Source of the DNA: Brevibacillus_H sp041920465
GTDB taxonomy: Bacteria; Bacillota; Bacilli; Brevibacillales; Brevibacillaceae
NCBI GenBank assembly: GCA_041920465.1
Contig: JBHGXW010000009.1
Coordinates: 62,001-126,000, forward strand
Length of the DNA: 64,000 nt
Direction: 5' to 3'
Part shown: piece after piece, positions 49,680-58,590 of the stretch
Layout of the letters: each line of letters begins with the position of its first letter
Numbering within the stretch: the stretch's first letter is position 1
Position numbers and translations under genes: made by a program
Notes under the pieces: generated by a model
What the model was told of the DNA's origin: nothing
Database searches by the model: none
What the model saw: the letters and a program-made list of their open reading frames with translations, nothing else

Positions 49680-50870
49680 TTATTGAATGGCGTGTTGGGA
49701 ATGTTTTTTTCTTCTCAACATTTCGTTAACGATGACCATAGCCAAAAGCAATAGCAGAATAGCTTGAGCTGTCAAACCTTCCCAGGATGGATAAATCCCC
49801 AAGAAGCCTACCGTTTGGAAACCGTCAATTTGCGAATTGCTGATGAGACCGCTTGCTTGCAGCTCCTTTACGCCTTCTCCGGCAAAAATAAAGGCCAGTA
49901 TGAAAAGAAGTGCGCTGGAAACAAGGAAAAACGGACGCAGCGGAATTTTCGCACTGGTAAAGCGAACCAGATAGAACAGAACCGCTAAAACTGCGGCACC
50001 GGCAATAATTCCGGTCCAAACCGCCCCGCCGCTGCTTGAGTTTTCAGCCAGCAAAGCTTGATAGAACAGAACCGTTTCAGCACCTTCGCGATATACCGCA
50101 AGAAATACGGCCATCCACAGGGCAAATCGCTTGCCATTGGTCAGAGAATCCTGAACTTTGCCCCGAATAAAATCCTTCCACCGTCTGGCATCCGCATTAT
50201 TGAACATCCAATAGCTCATCGAGAACAGGATTGCCGTCGCAAGTATCAGCACGACGCCTTCCAATACTTCCTGCGCTTCCCCGCTTACATGGAAGATGGA
50301 TTGGAAGAGATAGGCGGTGACAAGGCTGGCCAAAACAGCCACTCCTGCACTTTGGTATACTTCTTTCACTCTGCTGCCATTGCCTGACTTGAGCAAGTAG
50401 GCCACGATAGCAGCGATAACCAGAATGGCTTCCATTCCTTCACGAACGATGATCAAAAAGGAATAAAACCAAAGCCCCCCTGTTCCCTCCTGATCCTTTT
50501 GCAGCGTTTTCGCATCCGCCCGAATCATTTCCATCAATTCATCCATCTCTTGCTGGACTGCGGCTTGATCAGCACCGGCGGTCATTTTTTTGCGAATGGT
50601 ATTGAACTGGAACTCTATTTCAGCCGCCCGTTTGGATGAGATATTTACACGGATGGCCTGTTCCATCCGATCACTCTCAAACGGCCCAAAATATGCTTCG
50701 TTCAACAAATCCTTCGCTTTGGCCACATCGTGATTTTGGTATGCTTGCATGGATTGCTGCAGATACTGCTCAACTTGATTGGCCACGTCATTCCAAGTAC
50801 TTTGGGCAAAAGCTTTGGACGGTACAAGCAAGACCAATAGCAAAAGTAATGTTAGAAACCGTTTCGCCAT
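49680..50870 (-). CDS. FTR1-family iron permease
   Basis: A 396-residue permease. Signal peptide (residues 1-22), an extracytoplasmic helical domain (about 25-130), then seven membrane helices. The two REGxE-type iron motifs of FTR1 are present as REGMEAILV near residue 137 and REGAETVLF near residue 257. FTR1 imports ferric or oxidised iron with a P19 or EfeO partner. It is the first gene of the six-gene operon, behind a Fur box and a promoter at 51067-51096. Confidence 0.93.
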   Translation of the reverse strand: MAKRFLTLLLLLVLLVPSKAFAQSTWNDVANQVEQYLQQSMQAYQNHDVAKAKDLLNEAYFGPFESDRMEQAIRVNISSKRAAEIEFQFNTIRKKMTAGADQAAVQQEMDELMEMIRADAKTLQKDQEGTGGLWFYSFLIIVREGMEAILVIAAIVAYLLKSGNGSRVKEVYQSAGVAVLASLVTAYLFQSIFHVSGEAQEVLEGVVLILATAILFSMSYWMFNNADARRWKDFIRGKVQDSLTNGKRFALWMAVFLAVYREGAETVLFYQALLAENSSSGGAVWTGIIAGAAVLAVLFYLVRFTSAKIPLRPFFLVSSALLFILAFIFAGEGVKELQASGLISNSQIDGFQTVGFLGIYPSWEGLTAQAILLLLLAMVIVNEMLRRKKHSQHAIQ

Positions 50871-50954
50871 ATGGTTCCCCCTTTTCCAGACATAAAAAAG
50901 TTACGAATCAAATTCCAGTCACAGATGTTATCTAATCCTCTCAAAGCAAGAGAC

Positions 50955-50969
50955 TGATAATCATTTTCA
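50955..50969 (-). promoter_or_regulatory. Fur box, downstream copy
   Basis: TGATAATCATTTTCA matches the classical Fur 15-mer TGATAATNATTATCA at all but one fixed position. It lies within the leader about 85 bp before the FTR1 start. Confidence 0.78.
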
Positions 50970-51066
50970 CTAACCATTATCTATATATAACCCATTTCCG
51001 TCAATTATGCTGTGCGAAATATCACATATATAAAACTTGCTTCCATTCATTCTCTTGCCTGAATGT

Positions 51067-51096
51067 ATTATATATGAATATGATAATGATTATCAA
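51067..51096 (-). promoter_or_regulatory. Promoter of the iron operon with overlapping perfect Fur box
   Basis: On the minus strand TTGATA (51091-51096), an 18-bp spacer and TATAAT (51067-51072) make a strong promoter. The perfect palindrome TGATAATGATTATCA at 51081-51095 overlaps the -35 and spacer. Fur with iron would block RNA polymerase here. The 322-bp gap 50871-51192 holds only these sites and the terminator at 51121. Confidence 0.9.
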
Positions 51097-51120
51097 TATC
51101 ATTTTTTTCGAAACAAGCGA

Positions 51121-51163
51121 AAAGCCCTGCACGAGCAATCTTCCGCTCATGCAAGGCTTCTTT
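51121..51163 (-). terminator. Terminator after glutamate dehydrogenase
   Basis: AAGCCCTGCACGAGC and GCTCATGCAAGGCTT can pair with two mismatches, with CTTTTC on the minus strand. It lies 30 bp past the glutamate dehydrogenase stop. Confidence 0.75.
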
Positions 51164-51192
51164 TCTATGCTTCTATCAGCCACAAAAATGAA

Positions 51193-52506
51193 CTATACCC
51201 ATCCTCTGTAATGGCTGGCTTCCGCCATTCTCCTAAGTCCTACAATGTAGGCTGCCAATCGCATATCCACCCGTTTCTCCTTTGACGTGCGATGGACGTT
51301 CTGGAATGAGCTGGTCAGGATCTTCTCCAGCTTCTCTTCCACTTCTTCCTCAGACCAGTAGAAGCCTTGATTGTTCTGTACCCATTCGAAGTAAGAGACG
51401 ACAACCCCACCGGCGCTTGCCAGCACGTCTGGAACAATCAAGACGCCCCGTTCCGTCAGGATTTGCGTCGCTTTCAGCGTAGTCGGGCCATTAGCCGCCT
51501 CCACCAAAATTTTTGCTTTGATCTCATTCGCATTCTCTTCGGTAATTTGATTTTCAATCGCGGCAGGAACCAGAATGTCGCAGTCTTGTACCAACAGCTC
51601 GGCGTTGGAAATACGGTTTGGGAAAAGGTTTGTGACAGAACCGAAGGAATCGCGCTTATCCAAGAGAGCATCAATATCAAGGCCTTCCGGATCGTATAAG
51701 GCTCCATGCGCGTCACTGATCCCGATTACTTTGGCCCCGGCATCGTGCAGGAATTTGGCCAGGAAGCTGCCCGCATTGCCAAATCCTTGAATAATTACGC
51801 GGGAACCTTCAATGGTCAAACCGGCCACTTTCGCTGCTTCCCGCATGACAATCGTAACCCCTTTGGCGGTTGAAGATTCACGTCCTGCCGAACCGCCCAG
51901 GACCAGCGGTTTGCCGGTGATAAATCCGGGTGCGTCGAACTCGCGGATACGGCTGTACTCATCCATCATCCACGCCATGATCTGGGAGTTGGTGAATACA
52001 TCGGGAGCCGGAATATCTTTGGTCGGGCCCACAATTTGACTGACGGCCCGGACATAGCCGCGGCTTAATCTTTCCAATTCCGCAAAGGACATCTTTCTCG
52101 GATCGCATTGAATGCCGCCTTTACCTCCGCCGTAGGGAAGGTTGGTAATTCCGCATTTGATGCTCATCCACATGGATAAAGCCTTTACTTCCTCTTCCGT
52201 CACGTCCGGATGGAAGCGAATGCCGCCTTTGGTCGGACCGACTGCATCATTATGCTGGGCGCGATAGCCGGTAAACACTTTTACCGAACCGTCGTCCATT
52301 CGTACCGGAATCCGTACGGTAAGCAAGCGAAGCGGTTCCTGCAGCAATTGATACATGGCATCGTCATAACCGAGACTGTCTAAAGCCGTCTTAATGACTT
52401 GCTTCGTTCTATCCAAAACGTTGAGATTCTCCACCGCCTGGTTTACCGCTTTATTTTGCTCTTGGTTTGCCTCTTGGTTCGCTGACTGTAGCATGGTTTG
52501 ATTCAT
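51193..52506 (-). CDS. NAD-linked glutamate dehydrogenase (RocG/GudB type)
   Basis: A 437-residue Glu/Leu/Phe/Val dehydrogenase. Substrate lysine in PYGGGKGGIQCDP (about residue 120), catalytic PTKDIPAPDVFTNSQIMAW, and nucleotide-binding VIIQGFGNAGSFLAKFLHDAG. The N-terminus has an extra glutamine/asparagine-rich stretch (ANQEANQEQNKAVNQAV) absent in B. subtilis enzymes. It deaminates glutamate to 2-oxoglutarate. ATG 52506 is 17 bp after rocD and AAGAAGG lies upstream. Linkage to rocD and a RocR-like activator suggests the RocG role. Confidence 0.95.
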   Translation of the reverse strand: MNQTMLQSANQEANQEQNKAVNQAVENLNVLDRTKQVIKTALDSLGYDDAMYQLLQEPLRLLTVRIPVRMDDGSVKVFTGYRAQHNDAVGPTKGGIRFHPDVTEEEVKALSMWMSIKCGITNLPYGGGKGGIQCDPRKMSFAELERLSRGYVRAVSQIVGPTKDIPAPDVFTNSQIMAWMMDEYSRIREFDAPGFITGKPLVLGGSAGRESSTAKGVTIVMREAAKVAGLTIEGSRVIIQGFGNAGSFLAKFLHDAGAKVIGISDAHGALYDPEGLDIDALLDKRDSFGSVTNLFPNRISNAELLVQDCDILVPAAIENQITEENANEIKAKILVEAANGPTTLKATQILTERGVLIVPDVLASAGGVVVSYFEWVQNNQGFYWSEEEVEEKLEKILTSSFQNVHRTSKEKRVDMRLAAYIVGLRRMAEASHYRGWV

Positions 52507-52522
52507 GATCTGCACCTTCTTC

Positions 52523-53734
52523 TTATTTCGTTACGGTTTCTCCTGCGTGCAATACTTGTGTAATTCGCTCAATTGCCCAGTCCAGATCTTCCTTTGAAAT
52601 CACCAGAGGCGGAGCAAAACGAATGGTTGTTTCGTGTGTCTCTTTGCAAAGAAGTCCCAGTTCTTTCAGCTTTTCGCAGTATGGACGCGCTGCTGTTGTC
52701 AGCTCAACCCCGATAAACAATCCTCTGCCGCGAATCTCCTTAATCAACGGATTTTGAATTTCTTTCAGTTTTGTGATGAAGTAATTGCCAAGTTCCAGTG
52801 AACGTTCCACCAGGCCTTCTTCTTCAATTACTTCCAGTGCCGCTACCGCTACCGCACAACCGAGCGGATTCCCGCCGAAAGTAGAACCATGGGAACCTGG
52901 CTCGAATACGCCCAGGACATCACGGTTTGCCGCAACCGCCGAAATCGGGAACACACCGCCGCCCAATGCTTTACCCATGACGTACATATCCGGTGTCACG
53001 TCTTCCCATTCGCTGGCGAACAGTTTTCCGGTGCGGCCAAAACCGGTTTGGATCTCGTCGCATACCAGAAGCACGTTATTTTCTTTACATACCTCTTGTG
53101 CCGCTTTGAGGAATCCTTCCTGTGGAATGACGATACCCGCTTCCCCTTGGATTGGCTCTACGAGGAATGCGGCTGTATTTGGCGTAATCGCTTTCTTTAG
53201 TGCCTCAATATCACCGTACGGGATGATTTTGAATCCGGGAGTGAACGGACCGAATCCGCGTCTGTACTCTTCAGCGGAAGAGAAAGACGTAATGGTCGTT
53301 GTTCTGCCGTGGAAATTGCCTTCGCACACGATGATCTCCGCCTGGTTTTCCGGTACTTTCTTCACATCGTATGCCCAGCGTCTTACCGCTTTAATAGCCG
53401 TCTCAACCGCCTCAGCCCCTGTATTCATCGGCAAAACCATCTCTTTGCCGGTCAGCGTCGCCAGTTTTTCATAAAATACACCCAGCTGATCGTTGTAGAA
53501 TGCGCGTGAGGTAAGTGTTACTCTATCTGCTTGATCTTTCAGCGCTTGAATAATTTTGGGATGTCTGTGGCCTTGATTAAGAGCGGAATAAGCGCTTAAC
53601 ATATCCATGTAGCGCTTGCCCTCCGGATCTTCTACCCATACACCCTCCGCTTTGGAAATCACAATGGGAAGCGGATGATAGTTCTTTGCACCGAACTTTT
53701 CCGTTTGATCGATAACTGATTTTGTTTTGCTCAT
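52523..53734 (-). CDS. rocD: Ornithine aminotransferase
   Basis: A 403-residue class III aminotransferase that converts ornithine and 2-oxoglutarate to glutamate semialdehyde and glutamate. The N-terminal AKNYHPLPIVISKAEGVWVEDPEG, PMNTGAEAVETAIKA (PLP phosphate binding), LLVCDEIQTGFGRTGK and the lysine region MGKALGGGVFPIS are all typical of RocD. ATG 53734 follows AAAAGGAGG. It is first in a rocD-gdh operon, behind a predicted sigma-54 promoter and two activator palindromes. Confidence 0.96.
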   Translation of the reverse strand: MSKTKSVIDQTEKFGAKNYHPLPIVISKAEGVWVEDPEGKRYMDMLSAYSALNQGHRHPKIIQALKDQADRVTLTSRAFYNDQLGVFYEKLATLTGKEMVLPMNTGAEAVETAIKAVRRWAYDVKKVPENQAEIIVCEGNFHGRTTTITSFSSAEEYRRGFGPFTPGFKIIPYGDIEALKKAITPNTAAFLVEPIQGEAGIVIPQEGFLKAAQEVCKENNVLLVCDEIQTGFGRTGKLFASEWEDVTPDMYVMGKALGGGVFPISAVAANRDVLGVFEPGSHGSTFGGNPLGCAVAVAALEVIEEEGLVERSLELGNYFITKLKEIQNPLIKEIRGRGLFIGVELTTAARPYCEKLKELGLLCKETHETTIRFAPPLVISKEDLDWAIERITQVLHAGETVTK

Positions 53735-53796
53735 GTGATGCAGGCCTCCTTTTATCAAACATGGCATTCGCCTGAATGTAGTCCACTTCTATTCCC

Positions 53797-53813
53797 TTCA
53801 AGTTTGATGCCAA
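53797..53813 (-). promoter_or_regulatory. Probable sigma-54 promoter of rocD
   Basis: On the minus strand TTGGCATCAAACTTGAA has the -24 GG and the right spacing, but the -12 element is TTGA rather than TTGC. It lies about 65 bp before the rocD start. Because the -12 is imperfect I give it less weight than the permease promoter at 55595. Confidence 0.5.
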
Positions 53814-53888
53814 CAAGTCAGACCCAAACTAACAAACTCAATATCGACTAATTCTCCGTCCTCTTGCAGTGCAAATACATTCATTTGC

Positions 53889-53945
53889 GCAAAATATTTT
53901 TGCGCCAAAATGTTTTTTAGCTTGGTAAAAGCAAAATATTTTTGC
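53889..53945. promoter_or_regulatory. Two identical activator palindromes between rocD and rocR
   Basis: GCAAAATATTTTTGC occurs at 53889-53903 and, unchanged, at 53931-53945. Each is a near-perfect 15-bp dyad; centres are 42 bp apart (four helical turns). RocR in B. subtilis binds similar AT-rich dyads upstream of rocABC, rocDEF and rocG. The position serves rocD to one side and rocR to the other. Confidence 0.78.
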
Positions 53946-54004
53946 GTTATGATGAACCTTTTGTTAAAATGAACTCGCTCGAAAGTTACCGAAGGCGGGG
54001 GGAA

Positions 54005-55486
54005 ATGATGCGTAAGGAAGAAGAACTCTCCATGTTGAAGAAGTTCAAGACGGTGTATGAACATATATTGGATGAGATTAACGAAGGTGTCCATGTGATT
54101 GATGCAGACGGAACTTCCGTGGTTTACAACCGCAAAATGGCTGAATTGGAATCAATGGACAAACACGAGGTGCTGGGCAAAAAACTGTCCGACGTGTTTC
54201 AGTTTCCCGACGGCCAGGAGAGTACCCTGCTGCAATCTTTGCACAAAGGGACAAGCATTCGCCATGTAAGGCAAACCTATTTTAACGATAAAGGAAAAGA
54301 AATTACGACGATCAATGACACCTTCCCGGTGATTGACGACGGCAAAATTGTCGGAGCAATCGAAATTGCCAATGACGTAACCAAAATGGAGCGCTTGATT
54401 CGCGATAATCTGCTGGAAAAGGACAAAGGAGGCCCCCGCTATACATTCGAAAGCATCATCGGCAAAAGCAGCGCTATTCGCGAATTAATCGAGCATGCGA
54501 AGCGTGCCGCGCGAACCTCCTCTTCCGTCCTGGTCGTAGGTGAAACAGGAACAGGCAAAGAGCTGTTCGTTCAAAGTATCCATAACTCCAGCACACGGGC
54601 AAAGAGCCCGTTCATCTCCCAAAACTGCGCGGCTCTACCTGACAGTCTGATTGAAGGTCTCTTGTTCGGTACATCCCGCGGCGCTTTTACGGGAGCGGTT
54701 GAACGTCCGGGATTGTTCGAGCAGGCGGAGGGCGGAACGCTGTTTTTGGACGAAATCAACTCGCTCAGCTTCTCTCTTCAAGCCAAGCTGCTCAGGGCTT
54801 TGCAGGAAAAATCCATTCGCCGCATCGGGGACACCAAAGACAGAAAGATTAATGTAAGAATCATTGCCGCTATCAATGAAGACCCGATTGAAGCGATTGC
54901 CAATCAGCAGCTGCGCAAGGATTTGTTTTACCGGCTGGGTGTCGTCACCCTTTTTATCCCTCCGCTGCGCGACCGAAAAGAGGATATTCCGCTTCTGGTA
55001 AACCATTTTATTCAAAAATATAATCAGTTGTTTCAAATGGAAGTGTCCAGCGTCAACGAAGAAGTGAACCACTTTTTCATGCAGTATGACTGGCCGGGAA
55101 ATGTCCGGGAATTGCAGCACGTCATCGAAGGGGCAATGAATTTGATCGATGATGAGCGCACGATTACGTTTGCCCACTTGCCGATTCACCACACCCGGCG
55201 CAGGCTGCAGAGCTTGCCATTGGACCGTTCTGTCGCCGAACTGTCAGCAACTGATCAATTGTCTAGCGACCAAAGTTTTAGCGATCAAGGATTTAGCGAT
55301 CAAGCGTTTATCGACCAGCAGGTCAGTCTGGCCAAGCCGTTAAAAGAAGCGCTGCAAGATTTCGAGAAATACTACATTGAAAAATTGGTGGAACAGAACC
55401 GCGGGAACATTTCCCGTTCTGCCCTGCAATTGGGTATTAGCCGACAAAGCCTGCAGTATCGATTGCGCAAACTGAAGATGAAGTAG
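54005..55486 (+). CDS. rocR: RocR-like sigma-54-dependent activator
   Basis: A 493-residue enhancer-binding protein. An N-terminal PAS-like sensor (EGVHVIDADGTSVVYNRK near residue 35), a central AAA+ domain with Walker A GETGTGKELF, the sigma-54 contact GAFTGA (SRGAFTGAVE), Walker B GGTLFLDEIN, and a C-terminal Fis-type helix-turn-helix (GNISRSALQLGISRQSLQYRL). Between AAA+ and HTH lies a short repeated linker (SDQSFSDQGFSDQAF). Start ATG 54005 follows a G-rich site. It is divergent from rocD. Confidence 0.93.
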   Translation: MMRKEEELSMLKKFKTVYEHILDEINEGVHVIDADGTSVVYNRKMAELESMDKHEVLGKKLSDVFQFPDGQESTLLQSLHKGTSIRHVRQTYFNDKGKEITTINDTFPVIDDGKIVGAIEIANDVTKMERLIRDNLLEKDKGGPRYTFESIIGKSSAIRELIEHAKRAARTSSSVLVVGETGTGKELFVQSIHNSSTRAKSPFISQNCAALPDSLIEGLLFGTSRGAFTGAVERPGLFEQAEGGTLFLDEINSLSFSLQAKLLRALQEKSIRRIGDTKDRKINVRIIAAINEDPIEAIANQQLRKDLFYRLGVVTLFIPPLRDRKEDIPLLVNHFIQKYNQLFQMEVSSVNEEVNHFFMQYDWPGNVRELQHVIEGAMNLIDDERTITFAHLPIHHTRRRLQSLPLDRSVAELSATDQLSSDQSFSDQGFSDQAFIDQQVSLAKPLKEALQDFEKYYIEKLVEQNRGNISRSALQLGISRQSLQYRLRKLKMK

Positions 55487-55506
55487 CTGCCAAATTTATT
55501 GGCAGA

Positions 55507-55544
55507 GAAAATGAATTTTGCAGATTTGTGACAAAAAATTTTGC
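55507..55544. promoter_or_regulatory. Two weaker activator sites upstream of the permease gene
   Basis: GAAAATGAATTTTGC at 55507-55521 and GACAAAAAATTTTGC at 55530-55544 each match 11 of 15 positions of the strong palindromes at 53889 and 53931. They lie about 65-90 bp upstream of the sigma-54 promoter, a normal enhancer distance. Confidence 0.55.
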
Positions 55545-55594
55545 GCTTTGTCACTTGACACAACGCGCATACCATAATTGTTAGACTTTTTCGA

Positions 55595-55611
55595 TTGGTA
55601 TGATTGTTGCA
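55595..55611 (+). promoter_or_regulatory. Sigma-54 (-24/-12) promoter of the amino acid permease gene
   Basis: TTGGTATGATTGTTGCA has the invariant GG and GC dinucleotides separated by exactly ten bases and the flanking T and A consensus. Transcription would start near 55622 and the permease ATG follows at 55677. No other promoter motif is evident. Confidence 0.88.
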
Positions 55612-55676
55612 AAACACCTAACACTGAAAGCGCATTCATTATCTTTATGAGAACCCATCAAAGGAGAGGTGTTTTA

Positions 55677-57104
55677 ATGTCATTTCACGACAACAATCAT
55701 GAATTAAAGCGAAGCCTGAAAAGCAGACACTTGTTTATGATTTCGCTTGGCGGGATTATCGGTACAGGCCTATTCTTAGGTTCCGGATACACCATTAGCC
55801 AAGCCGGGCCGATCGGGGCGATTGTCTCGTATTTGGTAGGCGGCTTCATTATGTATCTAACCATGCTCTGTCTTGGTGAATTATCGGTTGCCATGCCGGT
55901 ATCCGGTTCTTTCCAAACCTATACAACCAGATTTATCAGCCCATCCCTTGGTTTTACTGTCGGTTGGCTGTACTGGTTAGGTTGGGCCGTAACGGTAGCT
56001 TTGGAATTGCTCTCATCCGGCATGTTGATGCAAAGGTGGTTCCCTGGCTCCCCAGTCTGGATGTGGTGTGCGATCTTCGGTATCATCCTGTTCCTTTTAA
56101 ACGCCATGTCTGCCCGCGCATTTGGTGAAACCGAGTTCTGGTTCTCCAGCATTAAAGTAACAGCCATTGTTCTCTTCATAATTCTTGGCGGCGCGGCTAT
56201 GTTTGGCTTAGTCAATATGAAAGGCGGCCAGCCAGCCCCCATGTTCACTCACTTTTCCGGTGTCGGCCTTCTGCCTAACGGGATTGTCGGCTTGATTCTT
56301 ACCATGATTACCGTTAACTTCTCTTTCCAGGGAACAGAATTGATCGGAATTGCTGCCGGTGAGAGTGAAGAGCCGGAAAAAACCATTCCGAAGTCGATTA
56401 GCATGACCGTGTGGCGTACGCTGATTTTCTTCGTTCTTGCTATCTTCGTCTTGTCCGGTCTTATTCCTTATAAAGAAGCAGGCGTAATTGAAAGCCCGTT
56501 TGTCATGGTGTTTGACAACATCGGTATCCCTTACGCGGCCGACATCATGAACTTCGTTATTCTGACCGCGTTGTTATCCGTAGCTAACTCAGGCTTGTAT
56601 GCCGCTACCCGGATGCTTTGGTCACTCTCCAAAACAGAGATGGCCAGCCCGGCTCTCAGAAAATTAAATCGCAAAGGCGTTCCGATGAATGCTCTTTTCC
56701 TGACCTTTGCCATTGCCTTGTTGTCCTTGCTCTCCAGCGTTTACGCCGAAGATACCGTATACCTCTGGTTGATCTCACTCGCCGGATTGGGCGCTCAAGT
56801 AGGCTGGATCTCGATTACCGCCTCGCAGTTGGCATTCCGGAAGAAGTATTTGGCAAACGGCGGCAAACTGGAAGACTTGAAGTTTAAAACACCTCTCTAT
56901 CCGATTCTTCCGTTGCTTGGTCTGATTCTTAACATCGCCGTTCTGGTCAGTTTGGCGTTTGACCCGAACCAGCGGATTGCCATCTACTGTGCGATTCCGT
57001 TTACGATTTTCTGCCTGATTTACTATCACCTGCGCGTCAAGCACAAGGTAAAGGAATCGGAAGAAAACATTCTTCCACAACCTGCTATGGAATTTGAAGG
57101 CTAA
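55677..57104 (+). CDS. Basic amino acid permease (RocC/RocE/LysP-like)
   Basis: A 475-residue APC-superfamily permease with twelve helices. HELKRSLKSRHLFMISLGGIIG near the N-terminus, GYTISQAGPIGAIVSYLVGG, and NFSFQGTELIGIAAGESEEPEKTIP near residue 220 match the arginine/ornithine/lysine group. Start ATG 55677 behind AAAGGAG. The sigma-54 promoter and enhancer-like sites upstream, and the neighbouring rocD and RocR-like genes, suggest arginine or ornithine uptake; exact substrate unproved. Confidence 0.9.
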   Translation: MSFHDNNHELKRSLKSRHLFMISLGGIIGTGLFLGSGYTISQAGPIGAIVSYLVGGFIMYLTMLCLGELSVAMPVSGSFQTYTTRFISPSLGFTVGWLYWLGWAVTVALELLSSGMLMQRWFPGSPVWMWCAIFGIILFLLNAMSARAFGETEFWFSSIKVTAIVLFIILGGAAMFGLVNMKGGQPAPMFTHFSGVGLLPNGIVGLILTMITVNFSFQGTELIGIAAGESEEPEKTIPKSISMTVWRTLIFFVLAIFVLSGLIPYKEAGVIESPFVMVFDNIGIPYAADIMNFVILTALLSVANSGLYAATRMLWSLSKTEMASPALRKLNRKGVPMNALFLTFAIALLSLLSSVYAEDTVYLWLISLAGLGAQVGWISITASQLAFRKKYLANGGKLEDLKFKTPLYPILPLLGLILNIAVLVSLAFDPNQRIAIYCAIPFTIFCLIYYHLRVKHKVKESEENILPQPAMEFEG

Positions 57105-57133
57105 TGGAAGGATATTGTTAACCAAGAGAAAGA

Positions 57134-57166
57134 GGCTGTCCCATTAATCATTGGGCAGCCCTTTTT
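57134..57166 (+). terminator. Terminator after the permease gene
   Basis: GGCTGTCCCA (57134-57143) pairs with TGGGCAGCC (57152-57160) with one bulge, followed by CTTTTTC. Confidence 0.85.
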
Positions 57167-57222
57167 CGTGCGCAAAACGCTCAGATTATTTCCTTTACTT
57201 ATCAAAACTGAAATCATAAGTT

Positions 57223-58590
57223 TCATGAAGCACACTTATCACCAAAAGGAAGTCTAATGCGGAAACACGCGCCGCCATTCTCCCGGTTAAAGGCTTGGAT
57301 CGTTCCCCCGCTCCGTTCCATAATAGCTCTTGAAATTGCCAGGCCCAAACCGGTTTCTCCATCCTTTCCTTTCACAAATCGATGGAACAAGTTGGGCAGC
57401 AGTTCTTGCGGAATCCCTGCTCCGTCATCAGCAATATCAATCGTAATATAATTGGACTCAGTACCAATTTCGATCTCTATCGTCTCTTTCGCGTAACGAA
57501 GCGCATTTCCCATTATGTTAAGAAAAGCTTGCAAGCATTTATCGCGATCCAAGCTTGCCAAAGGAATCGTTCCCTTCTCCTTTACAACCGCTTGAACGCC
57601 TCTTTTGACCATCAGCGGGTTTAGCCTCTCCAACGCCAGCTGGACAATCTCGGGAACAGAAGCTTTCGTCGGATGAAAAATCCCCTCTTCACTCTCCAGT
57701 TTCGCCAGGAGAATCATCTCGGTGACGATATCCTTCAAGCGGGACGTCTCCTGGACGATCACATCCAAGCCTTGCTGCGCCGCTTCTCCCGTAAAAATGC
57801 CGTCACGGATACCCTCGGCGTATCCTTGTATCGACATTAGCGGGGTTTTCAGCTCATGTGACGCATTCTGGAAAAATTGCTTCTGCACCTGGTGAAAATG
57901 ATCAAGCTCTTTCGCCAGATAGTAGACACTTCTCGTCACTTCGGCAATCTCTCCTTCCGCCGGGATCAGCTGGACGTCGGAGAAGTTGCGTTTTTGCACT
58001 TTTTTTAGTTCCTTTCTCAGCTTTGTTAAAGGGTTGACCAAGCTCCTTGTAATCAAAATGCTGATGATGTATGCACAAATTGCCCCGATGATCAGAATCG
58101 CTATGATCTTTTTGGTCAGTTCAACGCGAATCTCTTTCAGTCCGCGGACTGGTGAAGCAAGAATCAGACGCTCATTCTGTTCGGTGTCAAACGGCAGGGT
58201 AACCACAACATAATCATCATTGCCGATCGACAATACCCCTTTTCTTAGTTCCCGGTTCTCTTTTGCAGACTGAATGCTTTTGATCCAAATACCCCATTCT
58301 TTAGGGGTCAAAGTAGAAAAATTCACCTTTTTGCGTTTGCCAAGCAAGAGGATTTCCACCTTATTGTTGGAGACTAAAAGATGGCTAAGTTCGTCAAAAT
58401 CTTTTTGCTCCACATTCCGATGGGCTTGCTGCATCTGCTGAACCCACCATTCCCCTTTTTGCCGCAAATCTTTGCGCTGCTGTTCGATCAGATTATCCAA
58501 TAACAGCGCATGAATAAAGTAAGCCGTAGCGACTGTGACAATCAGCAGGAGCAGTCCGAAAGCGATCGTGATACGGTGAAGTAATTTCAT
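57223..58590 (-). CDS. Sensor histidine kinase with HAMP domain
   Basis: A 455-residue kinase. Helices near residues 8-28 and 165-185 enclose an extracytoplasmic loop of about 135 residues; HAMP follows (about 187-240). HisKA phospho-acceptor is in NASHELKTPLMSIQGYAEG near residue 250, and the ATPase domain carries NALRYAKETIE, DIADDGAGIP and GLGLAISRAIMERSGG. Its ATG overlaps the TGA of the response regulator. The signal sensed is not evident. Confidence 0.94.
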   Translation of the reverse strand: MKLLHRITIAFGLLLLIVTVATAYFIHALLLDNLIEQQRKDLRQKGEWWVQQMQQAHRNVEQKDFDELSHLLVSNNKVEILLLGKRKKVNFSTLTPKEWGIWIKSIQSAKENRELRKGVLSIGNDDYVVVTLPFDTEQNERLILASPVRGLKEIRVELTKKIIAILIIGAICAYIISILITRSLVNPLTKLRKELKKVQKRNFSDVQLIPAEGEIAEVTRSVYYLAKELDHFHQVQKQFFQNASHELKTPLMSIQGYAEGIRDGIFTGEAAQQGLDVIVQETSRLKDIVTEMILLAKLESEEGIFHPTKASVPEIVQLALERLNPLMVKRGVQAVVKEKGTIPLASLDRDKCLQAFLNIMGNALRYAKETIEIEIGTESNYITIDIADDGAGIPQELLPNLFHRFVKGKDGETGLGLAISRAIMERSGGTIQAFNRENGGACFRIRLPFGDKCAS

